Origin: Candidatus Binataceae bacterium
GTDB lineage: Bacteria; Desulfobacterota; Binatia; Binatales; Binataceae
Length of the DNA stretch: 34,615 nucleotides
Direction of reading: 5' to 3'
NCBI GenBank assembly: GCA_024281015.1
Contig: JAMXLL010000150.1
Location: forward strand, 1 to 34,615
The position numbers were made by a program, and so were the translations under genes. The notes under the pieces were generated by a model. That model saw only the letters and a program-made list of their open reading frames with translations, was not told the DNA's origin and searched no databases. Positions 1 to 8,339 of this stretch are shown one piece after another (position 1 is the first letter of the stretch; the number at the start of each line of letters is the position of its first letter).

Positions 1-327
1 CACTGGCGGTGGCGTGCGACCAAAGACCCCGGCGCCGGGATTATAGAGACCCATGCGATGCTGGCACATCGGTTCTTGCAGCACGCACATATCAAACATA
101 CCGAGCCCACCGCCGCCATATTGTTGAGGCGAACCCATGCACCACATGCCGGCGGCCCGGGTTTTTCGGGCAATCGCCCAGTAATCACTGTCGAGAATTT
201 CCGCCGCATCGGGATCAACCCGGCTCTCGGCGGGAATTACCTCATCCAGAATGATGCGGCGCACCTGTTCACGCAGCGAGACTAATTCCTCTGGCAACCG
301 GTAACCAACGGACTGGGCGTCCTGCAT
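1..327 (-). CDS. Acyl-CoA dehydrogenase family protein, N-terminal part (runs off the window)
   Basis: This open frame has an ATG at 327 and continues past base 1 with no stop, giving 109 visible residues. A good ribosome site (AGGAGA) lies about 8 bases upstream of the ATG. The visible part matches the alpha-helical N-terminal domain of acyl-CoA dehydrogenases: a helix of the type LREQVRRIILDEVIPAE, then a segment ending in GMWCMGSPQQYGGGGLGMFD, the usual 'G...P.eyGG.G' turn. These FAD enzymes oxidise acyl-CoA esters at C2-C3 or carry out related reactions. The FAD-binding and catalytic parts lie outside the window, so the substrate cannot be guessed. It is transcribed away from the esterase at 831. 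Confidence 0.85.
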   Translation of the reverse strand, partial: MQDAQSVGYRLPEELVSLREQVRRIILDEVIPAESRVDPDAAEILDSDYWAIARKTRAAGMWCMGSPQQYGGGGLGMFDMCVLQEPMCQHRMGLYNPGAGVFGRTPPPV

Positions 328-830
328 CGGCGTGTCTCCTAGGCTTTATTGTAGTGCAGCTTGATGGAATTCGTCGAAGCGCAGAGGCACCGCTCCCGCG
401 TACAGAGAAAGCACAAGCAGCACGGACAACCGCCGTGCCAGCCGGCCCGCGCAACATTGTTGACGCAGCTCGATTACATCAGCAGGCTGAAGCAGGTGGG
501 ACTATTCGCGCATGAGTCAGCGCGTGTTTGAAGCTGTAATGTAGCACGAGCCTCAGCTTGGAGATCCACGACAACGCGAGCGACCGGATCCTGACGGATC
601 ATGATGCAAGCAACATTGGCAGGCGAGCCTGCGCGAGTGACGGTTGAACGCCAAGCTGCCGACGCGGTCTTACGCTGACACGCACCGATTGAGTCTTTTT
701 AGTTAACTTCGTTTAGCTTTCCTATTGTCACTATCGTACGCTCGCATCTTCCTCCCTCCGACGATTCAAATGCGCTTCGAATCATGCGATAAACGGCGCA
801 ACCTATAAAAGCGACTAATGGAGACAAGCG
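328..830. other. Gene-free spacer between two divergent genes
   Basis: These 503 bases separate the minus-strand dehydrogenase from the plus-strand esterase. I see no tRNA, strong hairpin or repeat. A 55-codon plus-strand frame (364-531) exists, but it has no ribosome site and an arginine/glutamine-rich composition that looks like chance. The part from about 690 to 780 is more AT-rich than its surroundings and is the likely place for promoters of one or both flanking genes. No convincing -35/-10 pair could be fixed. Confidence 0.5.
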
Positions 831-1793
831 ATGAACTTCGTCGAGCAATTGGACCCCGAGCTGAAACCCGTAATGGAGCGTATGCCGACTGATCGCACCC
901 TCGATCTCACTAAGATTTCAGCGGCCCGGGCTAGGATGAAAAAGCTGGTGCTTGAAATGTTGGCCACCTTCCCAGAGGTCGAGGGGGTGAGCCAGGAGGA
1001 TCATTTTGCGCCCGGGACGCAGAGCGGCCCTCCCGTGCGGGTCCGCACGTATCGGGCAGATGACCAGTCCAGCAAGCTTCCGGCATTGTACTGGATCCAC
1101 GGTGGCGGATATGTGATGGGCGACATCGACATGGATGACAGGCTAATGAAGCAAATGGTCAAGCGAATCGGCTGCGTGGCGGCGTCAGTCGATTACCGTT
1201 TGGCTCCGGAGCATCCGTTCCCCACGCCGGTTGAGGATTGCTATACCGGGTTGAAGTGGCTGTTCGCCCACGCCGATGAACTAGGGGTGGAGCCAACCCG
1301 CATCGCGATTGGCGGCCCCAGCGGTGGTGGGGGCCTGACAGCGGGATTGGGCCTGCTCGCCCGCGACCGCAAAGAGGTGCAGGTCGCCTACCAACTCCTC
1401 ATCTACCCGATGATCGACGATCGGAACGCAACCGCCGCGGCGCATGCGATTACCGACCCACGCGTATGGAATCGTGAGAGCAACCGACTGGGTTGGAAAG
1501 CCTACCTGGGCCGAGATGGCGGTGGCGCCGAGGTATCACCGTATGCGGCCGCGACGAGAGCGACCGATTTGAGCAATCTGCCCCCAACTTACATTTCCGT
1601 CGGCACGCTTGATTTGTTCGTCGACGAAAATATCGATTACGCCCAGCGTCTTATTCAGGCCGGTGTGCCCACCGAACTGCACGTTTACCCTGGAGCATTT
1701 CATGGCTTTGATATGTTCGCTCCGTCGGCCAGGGTGTCGAAACAATTCAAGGCCGACCGCGACAACGCCCTCAAGCGCGCATTACACGGTTAA
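831..1793 (+). CDS. Alpha/beta hydrolase, HSL-type (family IV) esterase/lipase
   Basis: This 320-residue protein is the usual size for the hormone-sensitive-lipase family of carboxylesterases. The oxyanion-hole motif HGGG is at residues 90-93. The nucleophile is Ser164 in the sequence GGPSGGG, the acid is probably Asp261 (GTLDLF), and the base is His291 (FHGF). A cap-forming N-terminal segment of about 70 residues precedes the core. No signal peptide is visible, so it is probably cytoplasmic. The nucleophile elbow is unusual: the family norm is GDSAGG, and here Asp and Ala are replaced by Pro and Gly. A GGAG ribosome site sits 7 bases before the ATG. The natural substrate is unknown; short acyl esters would be typical. 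Confidence 0.88.
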   Translation: MNFVEQLDPELKPVMERMPTDRTLDLTKISAARARMKKLVLEMLATFPEVEGVSQEDHFAPGTQSGPPVRVRTYRADDQSSKLPALYWIHGGGYVMGDIDMDDRLMKQMVKRIGCVAASVDYRLAPEHPFPTPVEDCYTGLKWLFAHADELGVEPTRIAIGGPSGGGGLTAGLGLLARDRKEVQVAYQLLIYPMIDDRNATAAAHAITDPRVWNRESNRLGWKAYLGRDGGGAEVSPYAAATRATDLSNLPPTYISVGTLDLFVDENIDYAQRLIQAGVPTELHVYPGAFHGFDMFAPSARVSKQFKADRDNALKRALHG

Positions 1794-1915
1794 GCGTCAA
1801 GCCAGAAAACCCGAACACGGCAATCCTCGGCAATTTTGCCCTCCCCCGTGGAATGATAACATTGGTCGAGACGGTTGGCGCATTGAGATTCCCCTCGCCA
1901 GCCACACTTACTTGC

Positions 1916-2983
1916 ATGCCGACCCCCCAGGAAATTCTTGAAGAGCTCAAAAAGGTCCGCTATCCGGGCTTTACTCGCGACATTGTCTCGTTCGGGATAA
2001 TCAAGGATATCGAAATCGCACAATCCGGCGTGACCGTTATCGTAAACGCCACTCCCAACACCAAGCCGGAAATTCTCGACCAGATCGCTGCCGAAATAGA
2101 AGGCAAGATTGCGGCGATGACTGGTGTGCCCGGGATCAAGGTGCAATTCGAGCAAGCCCCGGCCGCACGCGGCGGCCCGGCGGCAATGCCTGCCAGACGC
2201 ACTATCCCTGGTGTCGAGCACGTGCTCGCAGTGGCCAGCGGGAAGGGCGGTGTAGGTAAATCGACGGTCGCCGTCAACCTGGCACTTGCGATTGGCGCTT
2301 TGGGAATGCGGGTGGGCCTTATGGACGCCGACGTCTACGGTCCCAGCGTCGCAATGATGCTGGGCGCCGGGCGGCAGGTCCGCGTCACACCCCAGCGGCG
2401 CATCGTTCCGCTCGAACGGTTCGGCATCCGCTACATCTCAATGGCCTTGTTCGTTGGCGATGAAACCGCAGTCATCTGGCGCGGCCCGATGGTGACGAAA
2501 CTCGAGAGCGAGTTCCTGTTTAACGTTGAATGGGGCAACCTCGATTATCTAATTCTCGACCTGCCTCCCGGCACCGGTGATGCACAATTGACTATCACTC
2601 AGCGAGTCGTGCTCGACGGCGGCGTGGTTGTCACCACACCGCAAGAGATCGCACTGCTGGACGTCAAACGCGGGGTGGCCATGTTTCAGCAGGTTCACGT
2701 GCCGGTACTGGGGGTGATTGAGAACATGAGCTATTACCTGTGCGCCAAGTGTGGCCACCGCCATGAGCTTTTTGCCCACGGCGGGGGTAAACGCTTCGCC
2801 AGTCTGCTCGACGTGCCATTCCTGGGAGAGGTTCCCATCGTGCGACAGATTCGCGAGGGCGGCGACAGCGCCAATCCTATCGTCGCCACCAACCCTGGAC
2901 ATCCGGTGAGCGCAACCTTCAAATCGATTGCGGCGAATATAATTTCGCGCCTGGCGGTGTCGAACGCTCGTCCGCCGGCATGA
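1916..2983 (+). CDS. mrp: Mrp/NBP35-family iron-sulfur cluster carrier ATPase
   Basis: The N-terminal 80 residues form a MIP18/DUF59 domain. A short linker leads to a P-loop ATPase of the MinD/Mrp type with the deviant Walker A motif GKGGVGKST at residues 109-117. The switch region DLPPGTGDAQLT follows at about 215-225. A CxxC pair (Cys276, Cys279) is the family's site for bridging a 4Fe-4S cluster between two subunits. Members bind and transfer Fe-S clusters to target proteins. Another in-frame ATG exists at 1853, but the start at 1916 gives the N-terminus typical of the family. Neither has a clear ribosome site. The stop overlaps the next start as ATGA, which indicates translational coupling. 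Confidence 0.93.
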   Translation: MPTPQEILEELKKVRYPGFTRDIVSFGIIKDIEIAQSGVTVIVNATPNTKPEILDQIAAEIEGKIAAMTGVPGIKVQFEQAPAARGGPAAMPARRTIPGVEHVLAVASGKGGVGKSTVAVNLALAIGALGMRVGLMDADVYGPSVAMMLGAGRQVRVTPQRRIVPLERFGIRYISMALFVGDETAVIWRGPMVTKLESEFLFNVEWGNLDYLILDLPPGTGDAQLTITQRVVLDGGVVVTTPQEIALLDVKRGVAMFQQVHVPVLGVIENMSYYLCAKCGHRHELFAHGGGKRFASLLDVPFLGEVPIVRQIREGGDSANPIVATNPGHPVSATFKSIAANIISRLAVSNARPPA

Positions 2984-3729
2984 TGGGTATGGAGTTCGCC
3001 ATTCTCGATATCGAGACGCGCATCGACAAGGACTTGTTGAACCGGGTCTTTTTTGCCGGCGAGGGCCTCAGCGAGCAGGAGTCCTATGAGCGATTTCGCG
3101 AAGAATTGCGCGAGCGGGGTGGCGATTTTTTCCCGTTGACGCTGCATTTGCCCGTTTCGCTGGCCATCGGGCATGTCGGCCCTGACCATATTCTCCGGCG
3201 CATGGAGACGCTCGAGGTGCCACGCGACCCGGAAGAGCAGCTCGTCGGCAAGTTTTGGGCTTTTCTCGAGAATTTCTCCGGCTGCGTCGTGACCTTCAAC
3301 GGGCGCCGCTTCGATCTGCCAGTGCTGGAACTTGCGGCGATCCGCTGGAGAATTGCGGCGCCCCGCTATTTTGACCAAAGCGATTCGGCTCGCTCGCCCC
3401 ACTCGCCGGAGCGTCATCTCGATTTATGTGAGTACCTAACCAATTATGGCCAAGTCGGATTGAGGGGCGGCATGGATCTGCTGGCCAAGATGGTGGGATT
3501 ACCGGGAAAGCAGGCAATGAACGGCAGCATGGTGCAGGAGTGCTTCGACGCGGGCCGGTTCGACGAGATTCACCGCTATTGCAGGACCGACGTGATCCAG
3601 ACCTATTTTCTGTTCCTCCGCGTCGAACTGATGCGCGGGCGGCTTAGTCACGCATCCTATGACGCAGCTTACTCCGCGTCGTCGGCATTTCTCGAAGAAC
3701 TCCATACCCAATGCGGGACAGTCAAATGA
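2980..3729 (+). CDS. Predicted PolB-like 3'-5' exonuclease (DNA_pol_B_exo2 family)
   Basis: This 249-residue protein has an RNase H-like DEDDy exonuclease layout. Exo I is ILDIET (Asp10, Glu12). Exo II is TFNGRRFDLPVL (Asp112). Exo III is YCRTD (Tyr200, Asp204). The spacing and the long insertion before Exo II fit the family related to the proofreading domain of archaeal and E. coli DNA polymerase B, but no polymerase domain is present. It probably degrades DNA or RNA ends; its physiological role is not established. It starts within the mrp stop (ATGA) and its own stop overlaps the next gene the same way. ATG codons at 2983 and 2989 are alternative starts. Confidence 0.88.
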   Translation: MMGMEFAILDIETRIDKDLLNRVFFAGEGLSEQESYERFREELRERGGDFFPLTLHLPVSLAIGHVGPDHILRRMETLEVPRDPEEQLVGKFWAFLENFSGCVVTFNGRRFDLPVLELAAIRWRIAAPRYFDQSDSARSPHSPERHLDLCEYLTNYGQVGLRGGMDLLAKMVGLPGKQAMNGSMVQECFDAGRFDEIHRYCRTDVIQTYFLFLRVELMRGRLSHASYDAAYSASSAFLEELHTQCGTVK

Positions 3730-4511
3730 CAATGGGCACGGCCAGTTCTGCCGCGTTACCTTCGGTTTCGCTCATTGTTATCACTCGCGACGAAGAAGCG
3801 ATGATCGGCCAATGCCTGGCAAGCGCAAAGCCGTTTTGCCAAGAATTGGTGGTCGTTGATTCGGGTTCGACTGATCACACAGTCGAGATCGCAGCCGGGA
3901 TGGGCGCGCAGGTTATCTCCCACAACTTCACCAATTATGTCAGGCAAAAGCAGATCGCGCTTGACCATGCGAGTTCCGAGTGGGTGCTGCTGCTCGATGC
4001 CGACGAGCAGGCGACTTACGAGTTACGGCGCGAGATCGAAGGTGTGATTGGGGCGCCAAATGCCGCTGATGGTTATCGGATTCAGAGGGTCCTGTTTCAT
4101 CTGCGCCATTACTACACGCGCTCAATATATCGTGATCGACCGGTGCGCCTGTTTCGGCGCACCGCCGGGTATATTGGCGGGACGGATCCGCACGACAAGG
4201 TCATCGTCAGGGGGCGCATTGAACGGCTGAAGGGGCCCATCCTTCATTTCAGCTACCGCGATATCGCCGATCATATCGACACGATGAACCGGTTCAGCAC
4301 CCGCAGCGCAGCGCAACTCCCGCCGTCACCGCTGGCGGCGGTACGAATGTTTACTCATCCGCTATGGTATTTCTTCAACTTCTACGTGCTTCGAGGTGGC
4401 TTTCTTGAAGGTGGTCCTGGGCTCTATGCGGCGATGACCGCCGCATTCCATGCGTTTTTGAAATACGCCAAGGTCTACGAGCGCCGCCTCGCCACGATGC
4501 GTCCGCGCTGA
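3726..4511 (+). CDS. Glycosyltransferase family 2 (WaaE/KdtX-like)
   Basis: This GT-A type glycosyltransferase of about 261 residues opens with the nucleotide-binding strand VSLIVITRDEE and the VVVDSGSTD loop. The metal-binding DAD motif is at residues 91-93. The C-terminal half contains FRRTAGYIGGTDPHDKV and an aromatic stretch near a possible amphipathic helix (HPLWYFFNFYVLRGG). This pattern is that of the beta-1,4-glucosyltransferases of the LPS core (WaaE/KdtX group), so transfer of a sugar to LPS core at the inner membrane is likely. The chosen ATG overlaps the preceding stop (ATGA); an ATG at 3711 is possible. It is the third gene of an overlapping trio with mrp and the exonuclease. Confidence 0.85.
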   Translation: MTMGTASSAALPSVSLIVITRDEEAMIGQCLASAKPFCQELVVVDSGSTDHTVEIAAGMGAQVISHNFTNYVRQKQIALDHASSEWVLLLDADEQATYELRREIEGVIGAPNAADGYRIQRVLFHLRHYYTRSIYRDRPVRLFRRTAGYIGGTDPHDKVIVRGRIERLKGPILHFSYRDIADHIDTMNRFSTRSAAQLPPSPLAAVRMFTHPLWYFFNFYVLRGGFLEGGPGLYAAMTAAFHAFLKYAKVYERRLATMRPR

Positions 4512-4744
4512 TGCCCGATAGCGCTGCGATTAACTGAAGAGAGAGCGGTTGAGACCTGCGCGCGTGGGGACGATGTTCTACGTTTTGCTGCACCGGCATA
4601 ACTGGTAACGTGTTGATGTTGAGTGGAAAGCAAACCAGTGCTCGAGTGCGATAATTACCAACCTGCATCAAACGCCGCCCCGGTAATCGTTCAGCTCTGC
4701 TCAGGGAAACCCCCGCGGCCCGAAATAGGCAGCCGAAAGACTCA

Positions 4745-6499
4745 ATGAGGCGCCTTTCCGCTTATGTCCGCCGCTACTGGACCAGGTACGCGCTAGGGAT
4801 CGTCTGCACACTCACCTTCGCGGTTTTACAAATGATCCTGCCGGTGTTGATGCGCGATGCGGTTAACGCGGTCCAGCGGGGTTATCTGCACCGCCTGGTG
4901 CATTATGCCGGGCTGATGATCGGCCTGGCCGCGATGATGGGTGTCGCGCGAGCGGTTTCGCGTGCCATCATCTTCAACACCGGGCGCGATGTTGAGTACG
5001 ATCTGCGAAACGACCTCTTTGCGCACCTGACTACGCTTGGTCCGGGCTTCTACGAGCGCCTGAAGACCGGCGATCTGATGTCGCGCATGATCAATGATCT
5101 CAACGCGGTGCGGATGATGGTTGGGATGGGAGTGCTGAGCTTCACCAATACGCCGGTAACCTATGTCTTTGCGTTGGCCTTCATGCTCTCGTTGAGCGTG
5201 CGTTTGACGCTCGCCACCATCACACCGTATTTCGTACTTTTCATAGTCATCCGTTTTCTGACCCGTTCGCTAATGGAGCGCAGCCTCACGGTGCAGCAGG
5301 GGCTCGGTGTGTTAGGGGCAAAAGTTCAGGAAAGCCTTTCAGGCATTCACGTTGTCAAGGCGTACACGCTCGAAGAGCGCGAAGCGGAGCGCTTTCGCGG
5401 GCTCAATCACACTTACAACGACCAGGCACTTGCCCTGGCGCGGGTGCGCGGAGCGATGACCCCGCTCATTCGGGCGACCATCGCCAGTTCGATGATGATT
5501 CTGCTGACGTACGGCGGCGTGCTGATCCAGGCCCGAAGTATTTCCATCGGCGACCTCACAGCTTTCATGCTTTATCTTCAACTACTCGGATGGCCGACGG
5601 TCTCGATCGGCTGGATGATTGCCATTTATCAGCGCGCACGTGCTGCGATGAAAAGGCTCGAGGATATTTTTCAGACAGCGGCGCCGGTGAGCCTGGACGG
5701 CGCCGAGGCGCGCCTTGAAATTAACGGGGCAGTAGAATGGGAGCACGTTTCGTTCAGCTATTTCGTCGACGAGCTATCGGGAGTTGACGGGGCAAAACTG
5801 CCGCTAGCCTTGCGCGATATCAACGTCAAGATACCAGCCGGTGGCAAATTGGCGATCGTCGGCCGCACTGGTGCCGGCAAGTCGACCATGGTCAAGCTGC
5901 TGGTCCGGCTAATCGAACCTACGCGCGGACGAGTGCTGGTGGACGGTCGCGACATTCGCGAGCTGCCGCTCGGATCGTTGCGCAAGACCATCGGGCTCGT
6001 TGCGCAAGAGCCGATCCTGTTTTCGGACACCATAGGGCGCAACATTGCGTTTGGCCGCCCGGACGCCTCACCCGCCGAAATCGAGGTGGCCTCACAGGTC
6101 GCTGGCCTGGAAGGCGACATCGCGGTGATGCCTCATGGATTCGCAACGATGGTAGGCGAGCGCGGGATGTCGCTGTCCGGCGGACAAAAACAACGGGTCA
6201 CGATTGCGCGGCTGCTCATCTACAACCCCGCAGTCGTGGTGCTTGATGATGCGCTATCCAGTGTAGATACCGAAACTGAACGCGCCGTGCTTCACAGCCT
6301 CGAAGAGAGTGTGAAAGGACGGACTTCGATAGTAGTTGCGCACCGCGCTTCAACCGTGCGCGATGCCGACGAGATCATTGTGCTCGACGATGGCTCAATA
6401 GCCGAACGAGGCACGCATGAACAGTTAATGGCGCAGCGTGGAATTTACGCCGAGCTGTTCCGCCGTCAATTGCTCGAAGAGGAGCTGTCGCGCTACTGA
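4745..6499 (+). CDS. ABC exporter half-transporter with degenerate ATP site (MdlA-like)
   Basis: This 584-residue protein has an N-terminal type IV exporter membrane domain (residues about 15-300, six predicted helices) and a C-terminal ATPase domain. Walker A is GRTGAGKST (373-381), the signature is LSGGQ (477-481), and the switch His is His533. Walker B reads VVVLDD, so the catalytic glutamate is replaced by Asp502. This substitution marks the ATPase-impaired half of heterodimeric exporters such as MdlA or TM287. The partner is the next gene, 4 bases downstream, whose Walker B is canonical. Substrate could be a lipid, peptide or drug and cannot be read from sequence. The preceding 233-base gap shows no gene. 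Confidence 0.92.
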   Translation: MRRLSAYVRRYWTRYALGIVCTLTFAVLQMILPVLMRDAVNAVQRGYLHRLVHYAGLMIGLAAMMGVARAVSRAIIFNTGRDVEYDLRNDLFAHLTTLGPGFYERLKTGDLMSRMINDLNAVRMMVGMGVLSFTNTPVTYVFALAFMLSLSVRLTLATITPYFVLFIVIRFLTRSLMERSLTVQQGLGVLGAKVQESLSGIHVVKAYTLEEREAERFRGLNHTYNDQALALARVRGAMTPLIRATIASSMMILLTYGGVLIQARSISIGDLTAFMLYLQLLGWPTVSIGWMIAIYQRARAAMKRLEDIFQTAAPVSLDGAEARLEINGAVEWEHVSFSYFVDELSGVDGAKLPLALRDINVKIPAGGKLAIVGRTGAGKSTMVKLLVRLIEPTRGRVLVDGRDIRELPLGSLRKTIGLVAQEPILFSDTIGRNIAFGRPDASPAEIEVASQVAGLEGDIAVMPHGFATMVGERGMSLSGGQKQRVTIARLLIYNPAVVVLDDALSSVDTETERAVLHSLEESVKGRTSIVVAHRASTVRDADEIIVLDDGSIAERGTHEQLMAQRGIYAELFRRQLLEEELSRY

Positions 6500-6503
6500 A
6501 TCG

Positions 6504-8339
6504 ATGGAGCCGTTTGCCGACGAAGAATTAGGCCGTGCCTATGATTGGCGGCTGGTCAAATGGGTGTGGAGCTACGTGCGCCCCTACCGCGGGCTCTTTT
6601 TGCTGTCCATCATCTTGATGCCGCTTAATTCCGCCTTCGCCTTGGCACAACCATATGTTTTCAAACTCACCATCGACATTTTCCTTGCCAAAGTAAGGAC
6701 TGCCGGGCCTCGCTGGTCCATGACAATTATCAGCGTGTCACGGGGGCACGGCCTACTGGCGATGGGTTTGATATACCTGCTCCTGTTGGTGGGAGAGGTC
6801 CTGAGTTTCTACGGCCAGTTCTATTTGACGATGATGGTGGCGCAGTACAGCTTGTCCGATCTGCGCCTGGCGCTGTTCCGCCACGTCGAGCGATTGCCAA
6901 TGGCATTTTTCGACCGTACGCCGGTTGGACGGTTGGTCAGCCGAATGACTACCGATATCGATGCGATCAACGAAATGTTCAGCGCGGGCTCGCTTACGCT
7001 GTTCATCGATTTCCTTACGCTCGCCGGTATCGTCGTGATCATGTTCACGTTCAATGTGCGGCTGGCCGTCTGGTCGTTGTGCGCGGTACCGCCATTGTTG
7101 GCGGTCATTAACTTCTTTCGCGTCAGGATGCGGATCGTATTTCGTGAAATCCGCGATCGTCTTGCCGCACTAAACGCCTATCTGTCAGAGGCGCTGAGCG
7201 GAATGGCGGTGGTGCAGCTCTTCGCCCACGAGCGTGAAAGCCGCCGTGAATTCGGGGTGCTCAACCAGGACAATCGTCAGGTCCAGCGTACCTCCAACAT
7301 CTACGATGCATGCCTCTATTCGAGCGTGGAGGCGCTTAGCTCAATTACCGTAGCGGTGGTCCTCTGGATCGGTGGGGGTGAAGTGCTGCATAAGCAGCTC
7401 AGCCTGGGCACGCTGGTCGCTTTCATTTTCTACGCGCAGCTCTTCTTCAATCCGTTGCGCGAGGTCTCGTCCAAGTACACCACTCTGCAATCGGCTCTCG
7501 CAGCCATCGAACGGATCGAAGCGCTGATGGCAACGCCGATTGCCATCACCAGCCCCCTCCAACCCAAGCGTACGCGCCATGGCGCCGGCTCGATTGTCTT
7601 CGAGCATGTTTCATTTGAATATCGGCGCGGCGAGCCCGTCCTGCGCGACCTCAGCTTCAGGGTCACGGCCGGCCAGAAAGTCGCGATTGTCGGCCCTACC
7701 GGCTCAGGCAAGAGTACAATCATCAAACTCCTCAACCGCTTTTATGACGTTACTGCCGGACGCATCCTGGTAGATGGCGTCGATGTGCGGGAATGGGAAT
7801 TGAAGAAATTACGCCGCACCATCGGCCTTGTGCTCCAGGACGTGTTTCTGTTTGCGGACAACGTTTTCGAAAATGTCCGCTTATCACGCGTTGACCTCGA
7901 TGAAGCCGATATCCTGGACTCGCTCGCGCGGGCTCAGGCACTGCGCTTTGTCAGACAATTGCCGGACGGGCTGCGCCAGGAAATCCATGAACGCGGCGCC
8001 AATCTATCGGCCGGTCAGCGCCAATTGCTGTCATTCGCACGCGCACTTGCTTATGACCCTCGAATCCTCGTGATGGACGAAGCGACCTCGAGTGTCGATA
8101 GCGAAACCGAGCGTCTGATCCAGTTAGCGCTGAATGAACTACTTACGGACCGCACCGCCTTGGTCATAGCTCACCGCCTCTCGACCATCGAACGGGCTGA
8201 TCGCATCCTCGTGCTCAGTAACGGAGTACTGCGGGAGAGCGGTACACACGAGGAATTGCTCCGGCGTCCGGGGCTCTACCGGCGGCTTTTTGAACTTCAA
8301 TACGCGCCCGCGGAAAGTGCTCGTGAGGCGGTCGGCTGA
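6504..8339 (+). CDS. ABC exporter half-transporter, catalytically competent partner (MdlB-like)
   Basis: This 611-residue half-transporter starts at the ATG 4 bases after the stop of its partner; a GTG at 6438 inside the previous gene is less likely. The membrane domain covers about residues 25-320. The ATPase domain has Walker A GPTGSGKST (397-405), a canonical Walker B with Glu526 (VMDEATSSVD) and switch His557. Its signature is LSAGQ (501-505) rather than LSGGQ. In an exporter dimer this weakened signature faces the Walker B Asp of the first subunit, so both defects fall in the same ATP site and the other site is fully canonical. That pattern fits an obligate heterodimer. Confidence 0.92.
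   Translation: MEPFADEELGRAYDWRLVKWVWSYVRPYRGLFLLSIILMPLNSAFALAQPYVFKLTIDIFLAKVRTAGPRWSMTIISVSRGHGLLAMGLIYLLLLVGEVLSFYGQFYLTMMVAQYSLSDLRLALFRHVERLPMAFFDRTPVGRLVSRMTTDIDAINEMFSAGSLTLFIDFLTLAGIVVIMFTFNVRLAVWSLCAVPPLLAVINFFRVRMRIVFREIRDRLAALNAYLSEALSGMAVVQLFAHERESRREFGVLNQDNRQVQRTSNIYDACLYSSVEALSSITVAVVLWIGGGEVLHKQLSLGTLVAFIFYAQLFFNPLREVSSKYTTLQSALAAIERIEALMATPIAITSPLQPKRTRHGAGSIVFEHVSFEYRRGEPVLRDLSFRVTAGQKVAIVGPTGSGKSTIIKLLNRFYDVTAGRILVDGVDVREWELKKLRRTIGLVLQDVFLFADNVFENVRLSRVDLDEADILDSLARAQALRFVRQLPDGLRQEIHERGANLSAGQRQLLSFARALAYDPRILVMDEATSSVDSETERLIQLALNELLTDRTALVIAHRLSTIERADRILVLSNGVLRESGTHEELLRRPGLYRRLFELQYAPAESAREAVG

Noticed and set aside
364-531. 55-codon plus-strand frame in the left spacer
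   Set aside because: It has no ribosome site, an arginine/glutamine-rich chance-like composition and no recognisable family.
1790-2221. 143-codon minus-strand frame over the start of mrp
   Set aside because: It is antisense to the MIP18 and Walker A region of mrp, and its composition (runs of Cys, Arg, His) is not protein-like.
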